Below are positions 1 to 9,537 of a DNA stretch of 40,715 bases, piece by piece; within the stretch, counting starts at the first letter, position 1; each line of letters opens with the position of its first letter. Where the stretch lies: NCBI GenBank assembly GCA_002478765.1, contig DLQO01000009.1:1-40715 (forward strand), given 5' to 3'. The notes under the pieces were generated by a model. It saw only the letters and a list, made by a program, of their open reading frames with translations, did no database searches and was not told where the DNA came from. The stretch is from Flavobacteriales bacterium UBA7430. GTDB lineage: Bacteria; Bacteroidota; Bacteroidia; Flavobacteriales; UBA7430. The position numbers were made by a program, and so were the translations under genes.

Positions 1-409
1 AGGTAATATTATTTTAGTAAAGCGAACGTTCTTTGGCATTTAATAGTCAGTTCATCTTGCAATCTGAAGCTAACATAAAACATAAAAATATAATTTCCTA
101 ATTAATTACATACTATGGAATTCAAGTGTTGTGGGAAAGAAAAATACAATCCGTGAAATCATCATTTACAGCGAGAAAAAATGATGTAAAATGATAAAAA
201 AAAACACGGAACGTAATTTAATAAAAGAGCCAAAAAATAAAAATAAAAACCACACCCAATCCCAAGTGAAATCGGGCTGTAATATGTGTATAAAGTTCCA
301 TAATAATTTAATACATTTGGGGCTTGATTACAGGCTGAATCTATTCGGTAGAAAAAGCTTGTAAACTTTTGAGTTCAAATGAATTTTAAGTGACGTAAAT
401 AGCAATCGC
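1..409. other. Non-coding region upstream of the threonine operon
   Basis: No protein-like frame is visible in this A+T-rich stretch. A 7-bp inverted repeat (CTGTAAT at 277-283 and ATTACAG at 327-333) could form a weak stem with a 43-nt loop. The best promoter-like sequence is AACTTTTG at 364-371, which departs from the TAnnTTTG consensus. I looked for a threonine/isoleucine-rich leader peptide followed by a terminator, as used for attenuation of thr operons, and did not find one. The region presumably holds the thrA promoter, but I cannot place it firmly. Confidence 0.4.
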
Positions 410-2842
410 ATGATGGTTTTAAAATTTGGAGGAACAAGCGTTTCCTCAAAAGAAAATTTAGAGCAGATAAGAGTCATTCTATCCCAAAAAAAGGAGAACT
501 ACATTGTGGTAGTTTCTGCCTTCTCAGGGATTACCAATCGATTAGAAAAAATTACGGAACAAGCGATTATTAGTGACACTACTGAACTTATTGAAGAATT
601 CAAAGACCTTCACTTCAACAACATACAACAACTCATCCCGATTGACCAGCAGACGGATCTGCTCATTGCTGTACAAGAGAAATGCAACGAACTGGAAGCC
701 ATCAGCAAAGGAGTTCAGATTCTAAACGAACTGACCGACAAGACCAAAGCCAAGGTACTTTGCATGGGCGAGCAATTGTCCTCTTTGATTGTACAAAGAT
801 ACCTCAATACATCAGGACTTTCCATTGAACATTTAGACAGTCGTCCGTTAATTTCTGCAGACGACAACTACCTGGATGGTGAAGTTAATTTTAATCGCAC
901 AAACAAAAACATTCAAAACAAAGTAAAAAATAAAAACTACATCGCCGGTGGATTCATTGCTTCTAACGAAGCCAATGAAACCGTTCTACTTGGCAGAGGG
1001 GGTTCCGACTATACCGCAGCCATCTATGCACAGGCCATTGATGCTAGTTCTCTTGAAATATGGAGCGATGTGGACGGCATCCACAGTGCGAATCCTCAGA
1101 GAGTTAAAAACACGCTTTCGCTGAAAAACCTCAGCTACGAAGAAGCTTTTGAAATGGCTTACTTTGGTGCCAAAGTGATTTATCCAAGAGCAATACTGCC
1201 TTTGATTGATAAAAAAATCCCTCTGTACCTAAAAAACACGCTTCAACCCGAGCAAGAAGGAACCTTCATCAGCCATGTCCCGCAAAAGTCAAATCATAAG
1301 ATACAAGGCTTGTCTTCGCTAAATGACATTGCTGTACTTACGGTTTCAGGAATTGGCCTTTCTGGTAAAAAAGGAAGCGCACGTAAAGTTTTCCAAACGC
1401 TAGAAGAGCATCAGGTCAATGTGATTTTGATCACACAAAGTTCTTCGGAACAAAGCATTGGGTTCGGAATTAACGAATCGGACGCAGACGTTTCTAAAAA
1501 AGTACTTGACCAAGCTTTCCAAAACGAAATTCAGGCAGGAACCATAAAACCTGTAGAGATTGCTAGAGATTTATGTATCATCGCACTTATCGGTGACAAC
1601 ATGAAAAATAAAATCGGTCTGGCCGGTAAAGCACTTAGCGTGATTGGTGAAAATGGAATCAACGTAACGGCCATCGCTCAAGGAGCTTCAGAAAGAAACC
1701 TTTCCATTGTTATTGACAAAAAGGACGAAGTGAAAGCCCTCAATGTGATTCATGAGAAATTCTTCAGTAACATTGTGAAAAACGTACACCTCTTCATCGC
1801 GGGTACGGGTAATGTTGGAAAAGAGTTCCTCAACATCATCTACTCTCAAAAGCAAAAGCTCATCGACGACTATCAAATCAACTTGAAAGTGATTGGTGTA
1901 GCAAACAGTAGAAAAATGATCATCAACGATGGGCTTGAAATTAGTGAAGATGATTGTTTCAGCCTTAATGAGATCGGAACTCCATACGAAGCGCTTCCTG
2001 AATACCTAGAGAAGGCACGTGCACTGAATTTACCAAACAGTATATTCATCGACAACACGGCCTCCCAAGTTGTAAGTGACGGCTACGCCTTCTTGTTGGA
2101 AAATAGTATTTCTGTAGCTACTTGTAACAAAATTGCCTGCAGTAGCGATTACGAAACCTACGCGAGCCTCATTGGAGCTGCTAAAGAATTCAACTGTCAC
2201 TTCAAATACGAAACCAGTGTAGGTGCTGCGCTTCCGGTTATTAAAACCATCCACGACTTAATCATCAGTGGTGATTCGGTCAACAAAATTGAAGCGGTGA
2301 TCTCTGGAAGTTTAAATTTCATTTTCAACAAATACAATGCTGAAAATAAATTTACAGACGTGGTCCTTCAAGCAAAAGAAGAAGGATATACAGAGCCAAA
2401 CCCACTCATAGACTTAAGTGGACTGGATGTGATGCGTAAAATCTTAATCCTTTCGAGAGAGTCTGGACTCAAAGGAGCCTTGTCGGATATTGAATTCAAC
2501 AGCTTCATCCCAGATGCATGTACAGAATCGAAAAGTGTGGATAGCCTGTTTGAAAATTTAGAGAAAAACGAAGATTTCTTCAAGGCTCTTTATGCTAAGG
2601 CCAACGACAAAGGATACAAACTAAAAGTTGTCGCAACACTTGAGGACGAAAAGTTATCTGTAGGATTGAAAGAAATTCCTTCAGACAGTCCGTTCTTCAA
2701 CCTGGAAGGTAAAGACAACGTGGTAGCCATATTCACCGACCGTTATGTAAGCGAACCCCTAGTTATTAAGGGAGCTGGTGCAGGAGCTAGTGTAACAGCT
2801 AGTGGTGTATTTGCCGATGTAATGTCCATCGTAAACAAATAA
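410..2842 (+). CDS. thrA: Bifunctional aspartate kinase / homoserine dehydrogenase I
   Basis: This enzyme catalyses two steps of the aspartate pathway to threonine: phosphorylation of aspartate and reduction of aspartate semialdehyde to homoserine. The N-terminus carries the aspartokinase signature KFGGTS at residues 5-10, followed by the kinase domain. ACT-type regulatory repeats lie around residues 310-450. From about residue 461 a Rossmann segment (GTGNVG) opens the homoserine dehydrogenase domain. The 810-residue length fits fused ThrA proteins. Two ATG codons are adjacent (410 and 413); either gives the same domain. The gene opens a thrABC operon, with thrB starting 3 bp after its stop. 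The ACT repeats suggest feedback inhibition by threonine, known for the family but not testable here. Confidence 0.97.
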   Translation: MMVLKFGGTSVSSKENLEQIRVILSQKKENYIVVVSAFSGITNRLEKITEQAIISDTTELIEEFKDLHFNNIQQLIPIDQQTDLLIAVQEKCNELEAISKGVQILNELTDKTKAKVLCMGEQLSSLIVQRYLNTSGLSIEHLDSRPLISADDNYLDGEVNFNRTNKNIQNKVKNKNYIAGGFIASNEANETVLLGRGGSDYTAAIYAQAIDASSLEIWSDVDGIHSANPQRVKNTLSLKNLSYEEAFEMAYFGAKVIYPRAILPLIDKKIPLYLKNTLQPEQEGTFISHVPQKSNHKIQGLSSLNDIAVLTVSGIGLSGKKGSARKVFQTLEEHQVNVILITQSSSEQSIGFGINESDADVSKKVLDQAFQNEIQAGTIKPVEIARDLCIIALIGDNMKNKIGLAGKALSVIGENGINVTAIAQGASERNLSIVIDKKDEVKALNVIHEKFFSNIVKNVHLFIAGTGNVGKEFLNIIYSQKQKLIDDYQINLKVIGVANSRKMIINDGLEISEDDCFSLNEIGTPYEALPEYLEKARALNLPNSIFIDNTASQVVSDGYAFLLENSISVATCNKIACSSDYETYASLIGAAKEFNCHFKYETSVGAALPVIKTIHDLIISGDSVNKIEAVISGSLNFIFNKYNAENKFTDVVLQAKEEGYTEPNPLIDLSGLDVMRKILILSRESGLKGALSDIEFNSFIPDACTESKSVDSLFENLEKNEDFFKALYAKANDKGYKLKVVATLEDEKLSVGLKEIPSDSPFFNLEGKDNVVAIFTDRYVSEPLVIKGAGAGASVTASGVFADVMSIVNK

Positions 2843-2845
2843 TTG

Positions 2846-3778
2846 ATGAATCAAATAACTGCTTATGCCCCCGCCACCATGGCCAACTTTAATGTGGGTT
2901 ATGACGTCTTGGGTTTGTCTTTAAACGATATCGGAGATGAGGTCGAACTGACACTCAACGGTACCGAGGAAAATAACATCCTTGAAATAATTAATGGCAA
3001 AGGATTGCCTTTGGAGCGTGATAAAAATTGTTGCTCTGTAGTGATCCGTAAAATGCAGGAAACCCTCAACAGCTTTAAAGGGGTTGACATCGTCATCACA
3101 AAAGGTTTTGCAGCAGGAAGTGGCCTTGGCTCTAGTAGTGCCAGCAGTGCAGCAGCAGCCTTTGCCTACAACGAGTTAATGGGAAAACCCTATTCGAATA
3201 AAGAATTGGTTGCTTTTGCCGCAGAAGGAGAACGTGTTGCTTGTGGTAGTGCACACGTAGACAATGTTGCGCCATCCATATTAGGTGGTGTCGTTTTAAG
3301 TAAAGGAAAAAAGGCTTCAGACCTCATCCAACTTCCACTGATAGAAAACTTATACGCCGTTACGTTTTTTCCTGCAATAAAAGTTAACACCTCAGACGCT
3401 CGAAAAATCTTAAACAATACCATAGATCTAAAGACCCTGTCGCAACAAGTCAGTTTCATGGGTGCTTTTGTATCCAGCTTGTATGAAAAAGACATTGATC
3501 TATTTTCTGCGAGTCTTCAAGACTTGGTTGTAGAACCTAGAAGAAGCCTACTGATTCCAAGATTTAAAGAGTTGAAAAAAGCTGCGCTAGAAAACAAAGC
3601 ATTGGCATTCGGAATTTCTGGCTCCGGACCGTCTGTATTTGCCATCGCAAAAAACGCCGATGAAGCAGATCATATCATCAAGGCCATGGAGCAAGTATAC
3701 GCGGACTTAAGTATAAAAACACAAGCCCACAAACATTTACTTTGTAAAGATAGTGGCGCAAGAATTGTAAAAAAATGA
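2846..3778 (+). CDS. thrB: Homoserine kinase (GHMP family)
   Basis: Phosphorylates homoserine to O-phosphohomoserine in the cytoplasm, the substrate of the following threonine synthase. The GHMP kinase ATP-binding loop is visible as GSGLGSSSASSAAAA near residues 90-105, and a C-terminal GISGSGPSVFA segment matches GHMP motif 3. I chose ATG 2846 (310 residues, MNQITAYAPAT) over an in-frame TTG at 2843, because the conserved APATMANFNVGYD segment follows immediately and the ATG sits 3 bp after the thrA stop. Its TGA stop overlaps the thrC ATG (ATGA), indicating translational coupling. Confidence 0.97.
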   Translation: MNQITAYAPATMANFNVGYDVLGLSLNDIGDEVELTLNGTEENNILEIINGKGLPLERDKNCCSVVIRKMQETLNSFKGVDIVITKGFAAGSGLGSSSASSAAAAFAYNELMGKPYSNKELVAFAAEGERVACGSAHVDNVAPSILGGVVLSKGKKASDLIQLPLIENLYAVTFFPAIKVNTSDARKILNNTIDLKTLSQQVSFMGAFVSSLYEKDIDLFSASLQDLVVEPRRSLLIPRFKELKKAALENKALAFGISGSGPSVFAIAKNADEADHIIKAMEQVYADLSIKTQAHKHLLCKDSGARIVKK

Positions 3779-5052
3779 AGTATCTAAGTACACGAAAAAA
3801 CAACGAGAATATTTCCTTTAAAGATGCCGTAATCAATGGTTTAACCAACAACGGTGGTTTGTATGTTCCGGAGTATATTCCTGAAATTCCTAGTGATTTT
3901 TTTGAACAAATAGAATCCTATGATGATTTAGATATTGCATTTACAGTCCTGAAACCTTTTGTAGAGGGCTCACTGAACGATGCGCAGTTGAAAAGCATCC
4001 TTGCAGAAACCCTAAACTTTAAGATTCCGGTGGTTCCTGTAGAAAAAAACATCGCTGCTCTAGAGTTGTACCATGGACCTACGCAAGCTTTTAAAGATGT
4101 TGGAGCGCGTTTTATGTCACGGTGTTTGTCTCACTTCAATTCTAATGAAAACAAAGAAGTAACCATCATTGTAGCTACATCTGGAGATACCGGAAGTGCC
4201 GTTGCAAATGGCTTCTTTAAAGTACCGGGAGTTGAAGTAAAAATATTATTCCCGAAAGGAAAAGTAAGTGCCTACCAAGAATACCAAATGACCAGCCTGG
4301 GTGAAAATATTCATGCTTTTGAAGTAGATGGAACTTTTGACGATTGCCAAAAATTGGTCAAAAAAGCGCTTAACGATCAAGACCTTAGAACTAAAAAATC
4401 TTTGAGTAGTGCGAACTCCATCAATGTCGCACGTCTTTTGCCGCAAATGTTATACTACTTCTTCGCCTACAAGCAGCTCAAAAAAGACCTGAAAGGAAAA
4501 AAGATGGTTGTATCTGTTCCCTCTGGGAATCTTGGAAATGTTACGGCTGGATTGGTTGCAAAGAGAATGGGGCTACCTATTGATAAATTCATTGCCGCAC
4601 ATAACATCAACGACACATTCTTCAAATATTTAAACACAGGAGAATATGCAAAAAAGACTTCGGTACTCACCTACTCCAATGCCATGGATGTTGGAGATCC
4701 TAGTAATTACGAACGCATCGACTATTTTTACAACGGCGAACTAGACTCGATCAAAGAAGACGTAGCAGCATGCCGAATTGATGATGATGCAACACTCAAA
4801 GAAATACAAGACTGTCAAGAAAACAACAACTACACCCTCGACCCTCACGGAGCTGTGGGTAAATTGGCGCTTTCAGAACTTTTAAAAGAAGACGAGTACG
4901 GAGTATTCTTAGAGACCGCACACCCTCAAAAATTTGCGAAAGTCATGAAGAAAGCACTCCCCGAATTTGTCGAGGAAACTGCAGACTTGAATGAATGTCA
5001 TAAAACACAGTTGTCAAACAACTACGAGGCTTTCGTAAAAGTAATCTCCTAG
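3775..5052 (+). CDS. thrC: Threonine synthase
   Basis: PLP-dependent enzyme converting O-phosphohomoserine to threonine and phosphate, the last step of the pathway. The PLP lysine is probably K107, in YHGPTQAFKDVGARF. The segments ATSGDTGSAVA and SVPSGNLGN are typical PLP-phosphate and fold-type II motifs. At 425 residues it matches the long ThrC class. The start codon overlaps the thrB stop by 4 bp (ATGA). No clear terminator hairpin follows; the next 140 bp contain only the promoter of the peptidase gene. Confidence 0.97.
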   Translation: MKYLSTRKNNENISFKDAVINGLTNNGGLYVPEYIPEIPSDFFEQIESYDDLDIAFTVLKPFVEGSLNDAQLKSILAETLNFKIPVVPVEKNIAALELYHGPTQAFKDVGARFMSRCLSHFNSNENKEVTIIVATSGDTGSAVANGFFKVPGVEVKILFPKGKVSAYQEYQMTSLGENIHAFEVDGTFDDCQKLVKKALNDQDLRTKKSLSSANSINVARLLPQMLYYFFAYKQLKKDLKGKKMVVSVPSGNLGNVTAGLVAKRMGLPIDKFIAAHNINDTFFKYLNTGEYAKKTSVLTYSNAMDVGDPSNYERIDYFYNGELDSIKEDVAACRIDDDATLKEIQDCQENNNYTLDPHGAVGKLALSELLKEDEYGVFLETAHPQKFAKVMKKALPEFVEETADLNECHKTQLSNNYEAFVKVIS

Positions 5053-5165
5053 ACTCTCGTTAATTCCTGAAATATTTGATGTTCAACCCATCCAATCCGT
5101 AATTCTTAGTTCCTGAGGTTATTGTTATTCATTTCTATTTACAACCGTCAACAGAATTAAATTTC

Positions 5166-5173
5166 TATTTTTG
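5166..5173 (+). promoter_or_regulatory. Bacteroidota -7 promoter element (TATTTTTG)
   Basis: TATTTTTG matches TAnnTTTG exactly and lies 19 nt before the ATG of the DPP III-like gene. Upstream, TTTA at 5138-5141 is a poor -33 candidate at a spacing somewhat longer than usual. The position suggests separate transcription of the peptidase after the thr operon. Confidence 0.5.
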
Positions 5174-5192
5174 ATGGTATAAATAAAAAATA

Positions 5193-7205
5193 ATGACAAT
5201 GAAAAAAATGTTTCCCGTAACAGTTACAGCACTTTTACTGTTCTTCTCTTGCGCTCAAAAAGAAAAAACTGAAGAGAACTTTTCCTTCCAAACAGAGACT
5301 TTTGCTGATTTAAAAATCATACGCTATCAAGTCCCAGACTTTGAAAAGCTAAGTCTGCAGCAACAAAAACTTGTGTATTACCTCAGTGAAGCGGGTTACG
5401 CAGGTAGAGACATCATCTGGGATCAAAACTACAGACACAACCTATCCATTCGAAGGGTCCTGGAACACATCATTCAAAATTACGATGGGGATAAATCCAC
5501 CCAAGATTGGGAAAACTTAACAACGTATACCAAACGAGTTTGGTTTGCTAACGGGATCCACCACCACTACTCCATGGATAAATTTAAACCCGGATTCTCT
5601 CAGGAATACATGGCAAACCTGATGAAATCTACAGGCATTTCCCTAAATAAGGAAGCGGTCAGAGCCATTTTCGACCCAAATTTCGATGCCAAAAAAGTAA
5701 ATCTTGATCCTGCTAAAGGTCTTGTTTTGGGTTCTGCAGTAAACTTTTACGACCCAGACATCAATGAAGCTGAAGTCGATGCATATTTTGCTTCCATTCG
5801 AGATTCTAAAACGGATAAACCGGTATCCTACGGTTTGAACTCCAAATTAGTTCGAGGAGAAAAAGGTCTCGAAGAGAAAGTATACAAACTCAATGGAATG
5901 TATGGCGAAGCGATTGCCCAAATTATACCCTGGCTAGAAAAAGCAGTTTCCGTAGCAGAAAATAAAGCTCAAGGAGATGCTCTAAAACTCCTCATAGAAT
6001 ACTATAAAACAGGCGATTTAAAAACATGGGATGCCTACAACATCGCCTGGGTGAATGCCACAGAGGGAGACATCGATTACATCAATTCATTCATAGAAGT
6101 ATACAACGACCCTAAAGGCTATACGGGCTCGTTTGAATCTCTGGTACAAATAACCGATTTTGAGGCCTCTGCCCAAATGAAAGTCCTTTCTGATGAAGCT
6201 CAGTGGTTTGAAGATCAATCCTCTATCATGGAGGTGCATAAAAAGAAAAACATCACAGGGGTGTCCTACAAAGTTATTTCTGTGGCCGCGGAGTCCGGAG
6301 ATGCTTCTCCCGCTACACCTATAGGTGTTAACCTGCCCAATTCCAACTGGATTCGAACCCAACATGGATCCAAATCCATCAGTATTGGAAACATCGTTTA
6401 TGCCTATGAACAAGCAGGCGGAAAAGGCTTACTGAATGAATTCTGTCACGACACAGAAGAAATTGATAGAGCAAAAACACATTCGAAATTAGCGGGGAAA
6501 CTTCACACCGCATTGCACGAAGTTTTAGGACATGCTTCTGGGCAAATCAATCCGGGTGTGGGAACGATGAAAGAAACTTTAAAAAGTTATGCGTCGACGC
6601 TAGAAGAATGTCGTGCTGACCTGGTAGCACTCTACTTCATCCTGGATGAAAAAATCATAGAATTGGGTTTGATGGAATCTTTAGAAACAGGAAAAGCCGA
6701 ATACGACGGTTACATTCGCAATGGATTGATGACTCAATTGCGAAGAGTAGAGCCGGGAGCAGATATTGAAGAGTCGCACATGCGAAACCGACAGTGGGTA
6801 GCTGCTTGGGCATATGAAAAAGGTGAACAAGATCAGGTAATTAGCAAGGTGGTTAAAGAAGGCAAAACCTACTTCAAGATCAACGACTACACAAAACTTC
6901 GAGAAATCTTCGGAGAACAGCTGCGTGAAGTTCAACGAATCAAATCCGAAGGAGATTATGAGGCCTGCATGGCCTTGGTAGAAGGCTACGGCGTAAAAGT
7001 AGATCAAGAACTACACCAGGAGGTTTTAACACGTGCTGAAAAACTGAACATCGCTCCTTATGGAGGGTTTATCAACCCTAAGATGGTTCCAACAACCAAC
7101 GAAGACGATGAAATTATTTCTATTGAAGTGACTTATCCCGATGACTTTACAGAGCAAATGCTGGATTATGCAGAACGATATCGTTTTTTACCTGATTACA
7201 ACTAA
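5193..7205 (+). CDS. Dipeptidyl-peptidase III-like zinc metallopeptidase (M49), predicted lipoprotein
   Basis: Predicted to release dipeptides from the N-terminus of peptides. The zinc motif HExxGH is present as HEVLGHASG near residues 441-449. The second zinc-binding glutamate lies in EECRAD near 471-476. Both are hallmarks of M49, although the bacterial motif carries one residue fewer than the HELLGH-type spacing of eukaryotic DPP III. The N-terminus is a lipoprotein signal: a basic start, LLLFF, then the lipobox FFSC with Cys about residue 20. That would anchor the mature enzyme to a membrane facing the periplasm or outside. ATG 5193 is used; ATG 5199 would trim two residues. It is monocistronic, ending at a strong bidirectional terminator. 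Peptide scavenging is the likely role (inference). Confidence 0.88.
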   Translation: MTMKKMFPVTVTALLLFFSCAQKEKTEENFSFQTETFADLKIIRYQVPDFEKLSLQQQKLVYYLSEAGYAGRDIIWDQNYRHNLSIRRVLEHIIQNYDGDKSTQDWENLTTYTKRVWFANGIHHHYSMDKFKPGFSQEYMANLMKSTGISLNKEAVRAIFDPNFDAKKVNLDPAKGLVLGSAVNFYDPDINEAEVDAYFASIRDSKTDKPVSYGLNSKLVRGEKGLEEKVYKLNGMYGEAIAQIIPWLEKAVSVAENKAQGDALKLLIEYYKTGDLKTWDAYNIAWVNATEGDIDYINSFIEVYNDPKGYTGSFESLVQITDFEASAQMKVLSDEAQWFEDQSSIMEVHKKKNITGVSYKVISVAAESGDASPATPIGVNLPNSNWIRTQHGSKSISIGNIVYAYEQAGGKGLLNEFCHDTEEIDRAKTHSKLAGKLHTALHEVLGHASGQINPGVGTMKETLKSYASTLEECRADLVALYFILDEKIIELGLMESLETGKAEYDGYIRNGLMTQLRRVEPGADIEESHMRNRQWVAAWAYEKGEQDQVISKVVKEGKTYFKINDYTKLREIFGEQLREVQRIKSEGDYEACMALVEGYGVKVDQELHQEVLTRAEKLNIAPYGGFINPKMVPTTNEDDEIISIEVTYPDDFTEQMLDYAERYRFLPDYN

Positions 7206-7217
7206 ATACATGAAAAC

Positions 7218-7252
7218 AAAAAAACCTCTCGAACATTCCGAGAGGTTTTTTT
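7218..7252. terminator. Bidirectional intrinsic terminator
   Basis: A perfect stem CCTCTCG (7225-7231) / CGAGAGG (7239-7245) with a 7-nt loop is flanked by an A run on the left and a T run on the right. It can therefore terminate both the peptidase gene from the left and the folD operon from the right. Its core stem is the same as that of the terminator at 36804-36839. Confidence 0.9.
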
Positions 7253-7271
7253 ATGCGTAAAGAATGTGCAT

Positions 7272-8144
7272 TTATTTTCCTCGAGCTGAAATCAATGTGT
7301 TTTTCAACAAGGAAGCAATCGTCATCGGTCCTACTCCACCCGGAACAGGTGTAATGAAAGAACACTTAGGTGCTACCTCATCAAAGGCCACATCACCTTT
7401 TAGTTTCCATCCAGATTTTGTTTTGTCTGACTTAACACGCGTGATACCCACATCCACAACAACAGCACCTTGTTTTACCATATCTGCCTTAACAAATTCT
7501 GGCTTTCCAAGCGCTACAATCAGGATGTCTGCTGAACGAGAAATCTCCTCTAAATTTGTAGTCCTGCTGTGGGTTAGCGTAACCGTACAATTTCCAACCT
7601 TTGCATTTCGAGCCATCAAAATACTCATCGGAGAACCTACAATATGAGAGCGTCCAATCACCACACAATGTTTTCCTGAGGTTTCGATGTCATATCGATC
7701 TAAAAGCTCTACAATTCCAGCCGGAGTAGCCGGTAAGAATGTTGGTAAGTTAAGCGTCATACGACCTAAACTTACCGGATGGAAACCATCCACATCTTTC
7801 TCGGGAACGATGGTCTCAGTCACCTTAATTTCAGATATATGCTTTGGCAAAGGAAGTTGAACAATCAAACCGTCAATCGCAGGATTGTCATTAATCTTTC
7901 GAATCTCATTCAAAAGATCTTCTTCGGAGACATCCTCATTCAAGCGAACGAGTGTCGAATCAAAGCCTACTTTTTCACAGGCTTTTACCTTAGCACCCAC
8001 ATAGGTTTCGCTAGCCCCGTTTGAACCAACAAGTATCGCTGCCAAATGAGGCTTCTTCCCTCCTTTTACAACAAGTTCACTCACTTCTGTTGCGATTTCA
8101 TCCTTTAGGGTGTTGGATGTTAATTTCCCGTCTAATAACTGCAT
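7272..8144 (-). CDS. folD: Methylenetetrahydrofolate dehydrogenase / methenyltetrahydrofolate cyclohydrolase
   Basis: Interconverts methylene-, methenyl- and formyl-tetrahydrofolate with NADP in the cytoplasm, feeding purine and formyl-Met synthesis. Recognisable motifs are [10 protein letters not shown] with the catalytic lysine, the QLPLPKH segment, [11 protein letters not shown] for cofactor binding, and the C-terminal PGGVGPMT. The 290-residue length is standard. It lies 8 bp downstream of ffh on the same strand, so the two are probably co-transcribed, and it ends at a shared bidirectional terminator. Confidence 0.96.
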   Translation of the reverse strand: MQLLDGKLTSNTLKDEIATEVSELVVKGGKKPHLAAILVGSNGASETYVGAKVKACEKVGFDSTLVRLNEDVSEEDLLNEIRKINDNPAIDGLIVQLPLPKHISEIKVTETIVPEKDVDGFHPVSLGRMTLNLPTFLPATPAGIVELLDRYDIETSGKHCVVIGRSHIVGSPMSILMARNAKVGNCTVTLTHSRTTNLEEISRSADILIVALGKPEFVKADMVKQGAVVVDVGITRVKSDKTKSGWKLKGDVAFDEVAPKCSFITPVPGGVGPMTIASLLKNTLISARGK

Positions 8145-8152
8145 AACTCTGT

Positions 8153-9505
8153 TTATTTACCTAAAGGCATATTCGGCATACCGCCTTTGCCCATCATTTT
8201 CATCATGTTCTTCATTCCGCCACCCTGCATCATCTTCATCACTTTACCCATGTCATTAAATTGTTTAATGAGCTGATTTACATCACTCACAGAACGACCA
8301 CTACCTCGAGCAATACGCTGTTTACGAGAACCGTTTAACAAAGAGGGGTTTGAGCGCTCTTTATGGGTCATGGAAGATATCATGGCCTCAACATGTTTAA
8401 AAGCATCATCCTCAATTTCCACCCCTTTCATCGCTTTTCCCATACCCGGAATCATGCCCATCAAATCTTTCATATTACCCATTTTCTTCACCTGACCGAT
8501 CTGTTCGACAAAGTCAGTGAAATCAAATTCGTTCTTGGCAATACGTTTTTGAAGTTTCCGTGCTTTTTCAGCATCAAACTGCTCTTGTGCTTTTTCCACC
8601 AAAGAAACCACATCTCCCATGCCCAAAATACGCTCGGCCATCCGATTTGGGTGGAATACATCCAGAGCCTCCATTTTTTCTCCGGTACCTACAAACTTTA
8701 TCGGCTTATTCACTACAGATTTAATGGTCAATGCAGCACCACCACGAGTATCACCATCCAACTTGGTTAATACAACACCATTGTAATCCAATCGATCGTT
8801 AAAGGCTTTGGCAGTATTCACAGCATCTTGTCCAGTCATGGAATCCACAACAAACAACGTTTCTTGAGGCTGAATCGCAGATTTAACGGCAGCGATTTCA
8901 TTCATCATCTGCTCATCAATTGCTAAACGTCCTGCGGTATCGACAATCACAACATCATGACCGTTTGCTTTGGCATGCGCTACAGCAGACTTGGCAATGG
9001 CTACAGGGTCTTTACTTTCTTTATCGGTAAAGACATCTACACCTACCTGATCGGCTAAAATTTCGAGCTGATTGATGGCTGCTGGTCGATAAACGTCGCA
9101 AGCTACCAACAAGGGATTCTTTGATTTTTTTGATTTCAAAAACAAAGCGAGTTTTCCCGTAAAAGTTGTTTTACCAGAACCTTGAAGTCCAGAAACAAGG
9201 ACAACAGACGTTTTCTCTTCTAAATTGATTCCTTCTACCTGAGAACCCATCAACTCGGTTAACTCGTCTTTAACAAGCTTCACCATCAACTGACCGGGCT
9301 TGAGAGAGGTCAATACATCTTGACCGATGGCCTTTGTTTTTACTTTTTTAGTAAACTCTTTGGCAATTTTGTAACTAACATCGGCATCTAAAAGAGCCCG
9401 TCGAACCTCTTTAAGCGTTTCTGCAATATTAATTTCAGTAATCTTTCCATGCCCTTTGAGAACGGAAAAAGCCTTGTCTAATTTTTCGGATAAATTTTCA
9501 AACAT
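8153..9505 (-). CDS. ffh: Signal recognition particle GTPase Ffh
   Basis: Protein component of SRP, which binds signal sequences on nascent chains and delivers ribosomes to FtsY at the membrane. The NG domain shows the P-loop GLQGSGKTT at residues 106-114, DTAGR and [11 protein letters not shown]. The M domain follows from about residue 300, with [10 protein letters not shown] and a methionine-rich tail ([19 protein letters not shown]) typical of Ffh. The 450-residue length is normal. It sits between argS and folD on the same strand, 32 bp after argS. No 4.5S RNA gene was recognised in the window. Confidence 0.97.
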   Translation of the reverse strand: MFENLSEKLDKAFSVLKGHGKITEINIAETLKEVRRALLDADVSYKIAKEFTKKVKTKAIGQDVLTSLKPGQLMVKLVKDELTELMGSQVEGINLEEKTSVVLVSGLQGSGKTTFTGKLALFLKSKKSKNPLLVACDVYRPAAINQLEILADQVGVDVFTDKESKDPVAIAKSAVAHAKANGHDVVIVDTAGRLAIDEQMMNEIAAVKSAIQPQETLFVVDSMTGQDAVNTAKAFNDRLDYNGVVLTKLDGDTRGGAALTIKSVVNKPIKFVGTGEKMEALDVFHPNRMAERILGMGDVVSLVEKAQEQFDAEKARKLQKRIAKNEFDFTDFVEQIGQVKKMGNMKDLMGMIPGMGKAMKGVEIEDDAFKHVEAMISSMTHKERSNPSLLNGSRKQRIARGSGRSVSDVNQLIKQFNDMGKVMKMMQGGGMKNMMKMMGKGGMPNMPLGK

Positions 9506-9537
9506 CGTCTAATAGATTAGTGTCAAAAATAATCAAT

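Noticed and set aside
1..409. A threonine-operon leader peptide with attenuator or a riboswitch upstream of thrA
   Set aside because: No Thr/Ile-rich short frame and no terminator hairpin with a T run is present; only a weak 7-bp inverted repeat was found.
7264..7647. Open frame of 127 codons on the plus strand opposite folD, and many similar antisense frames
   Set aside because: They lie entirely inside well-supported genes on the other strand and show no family resemblance.
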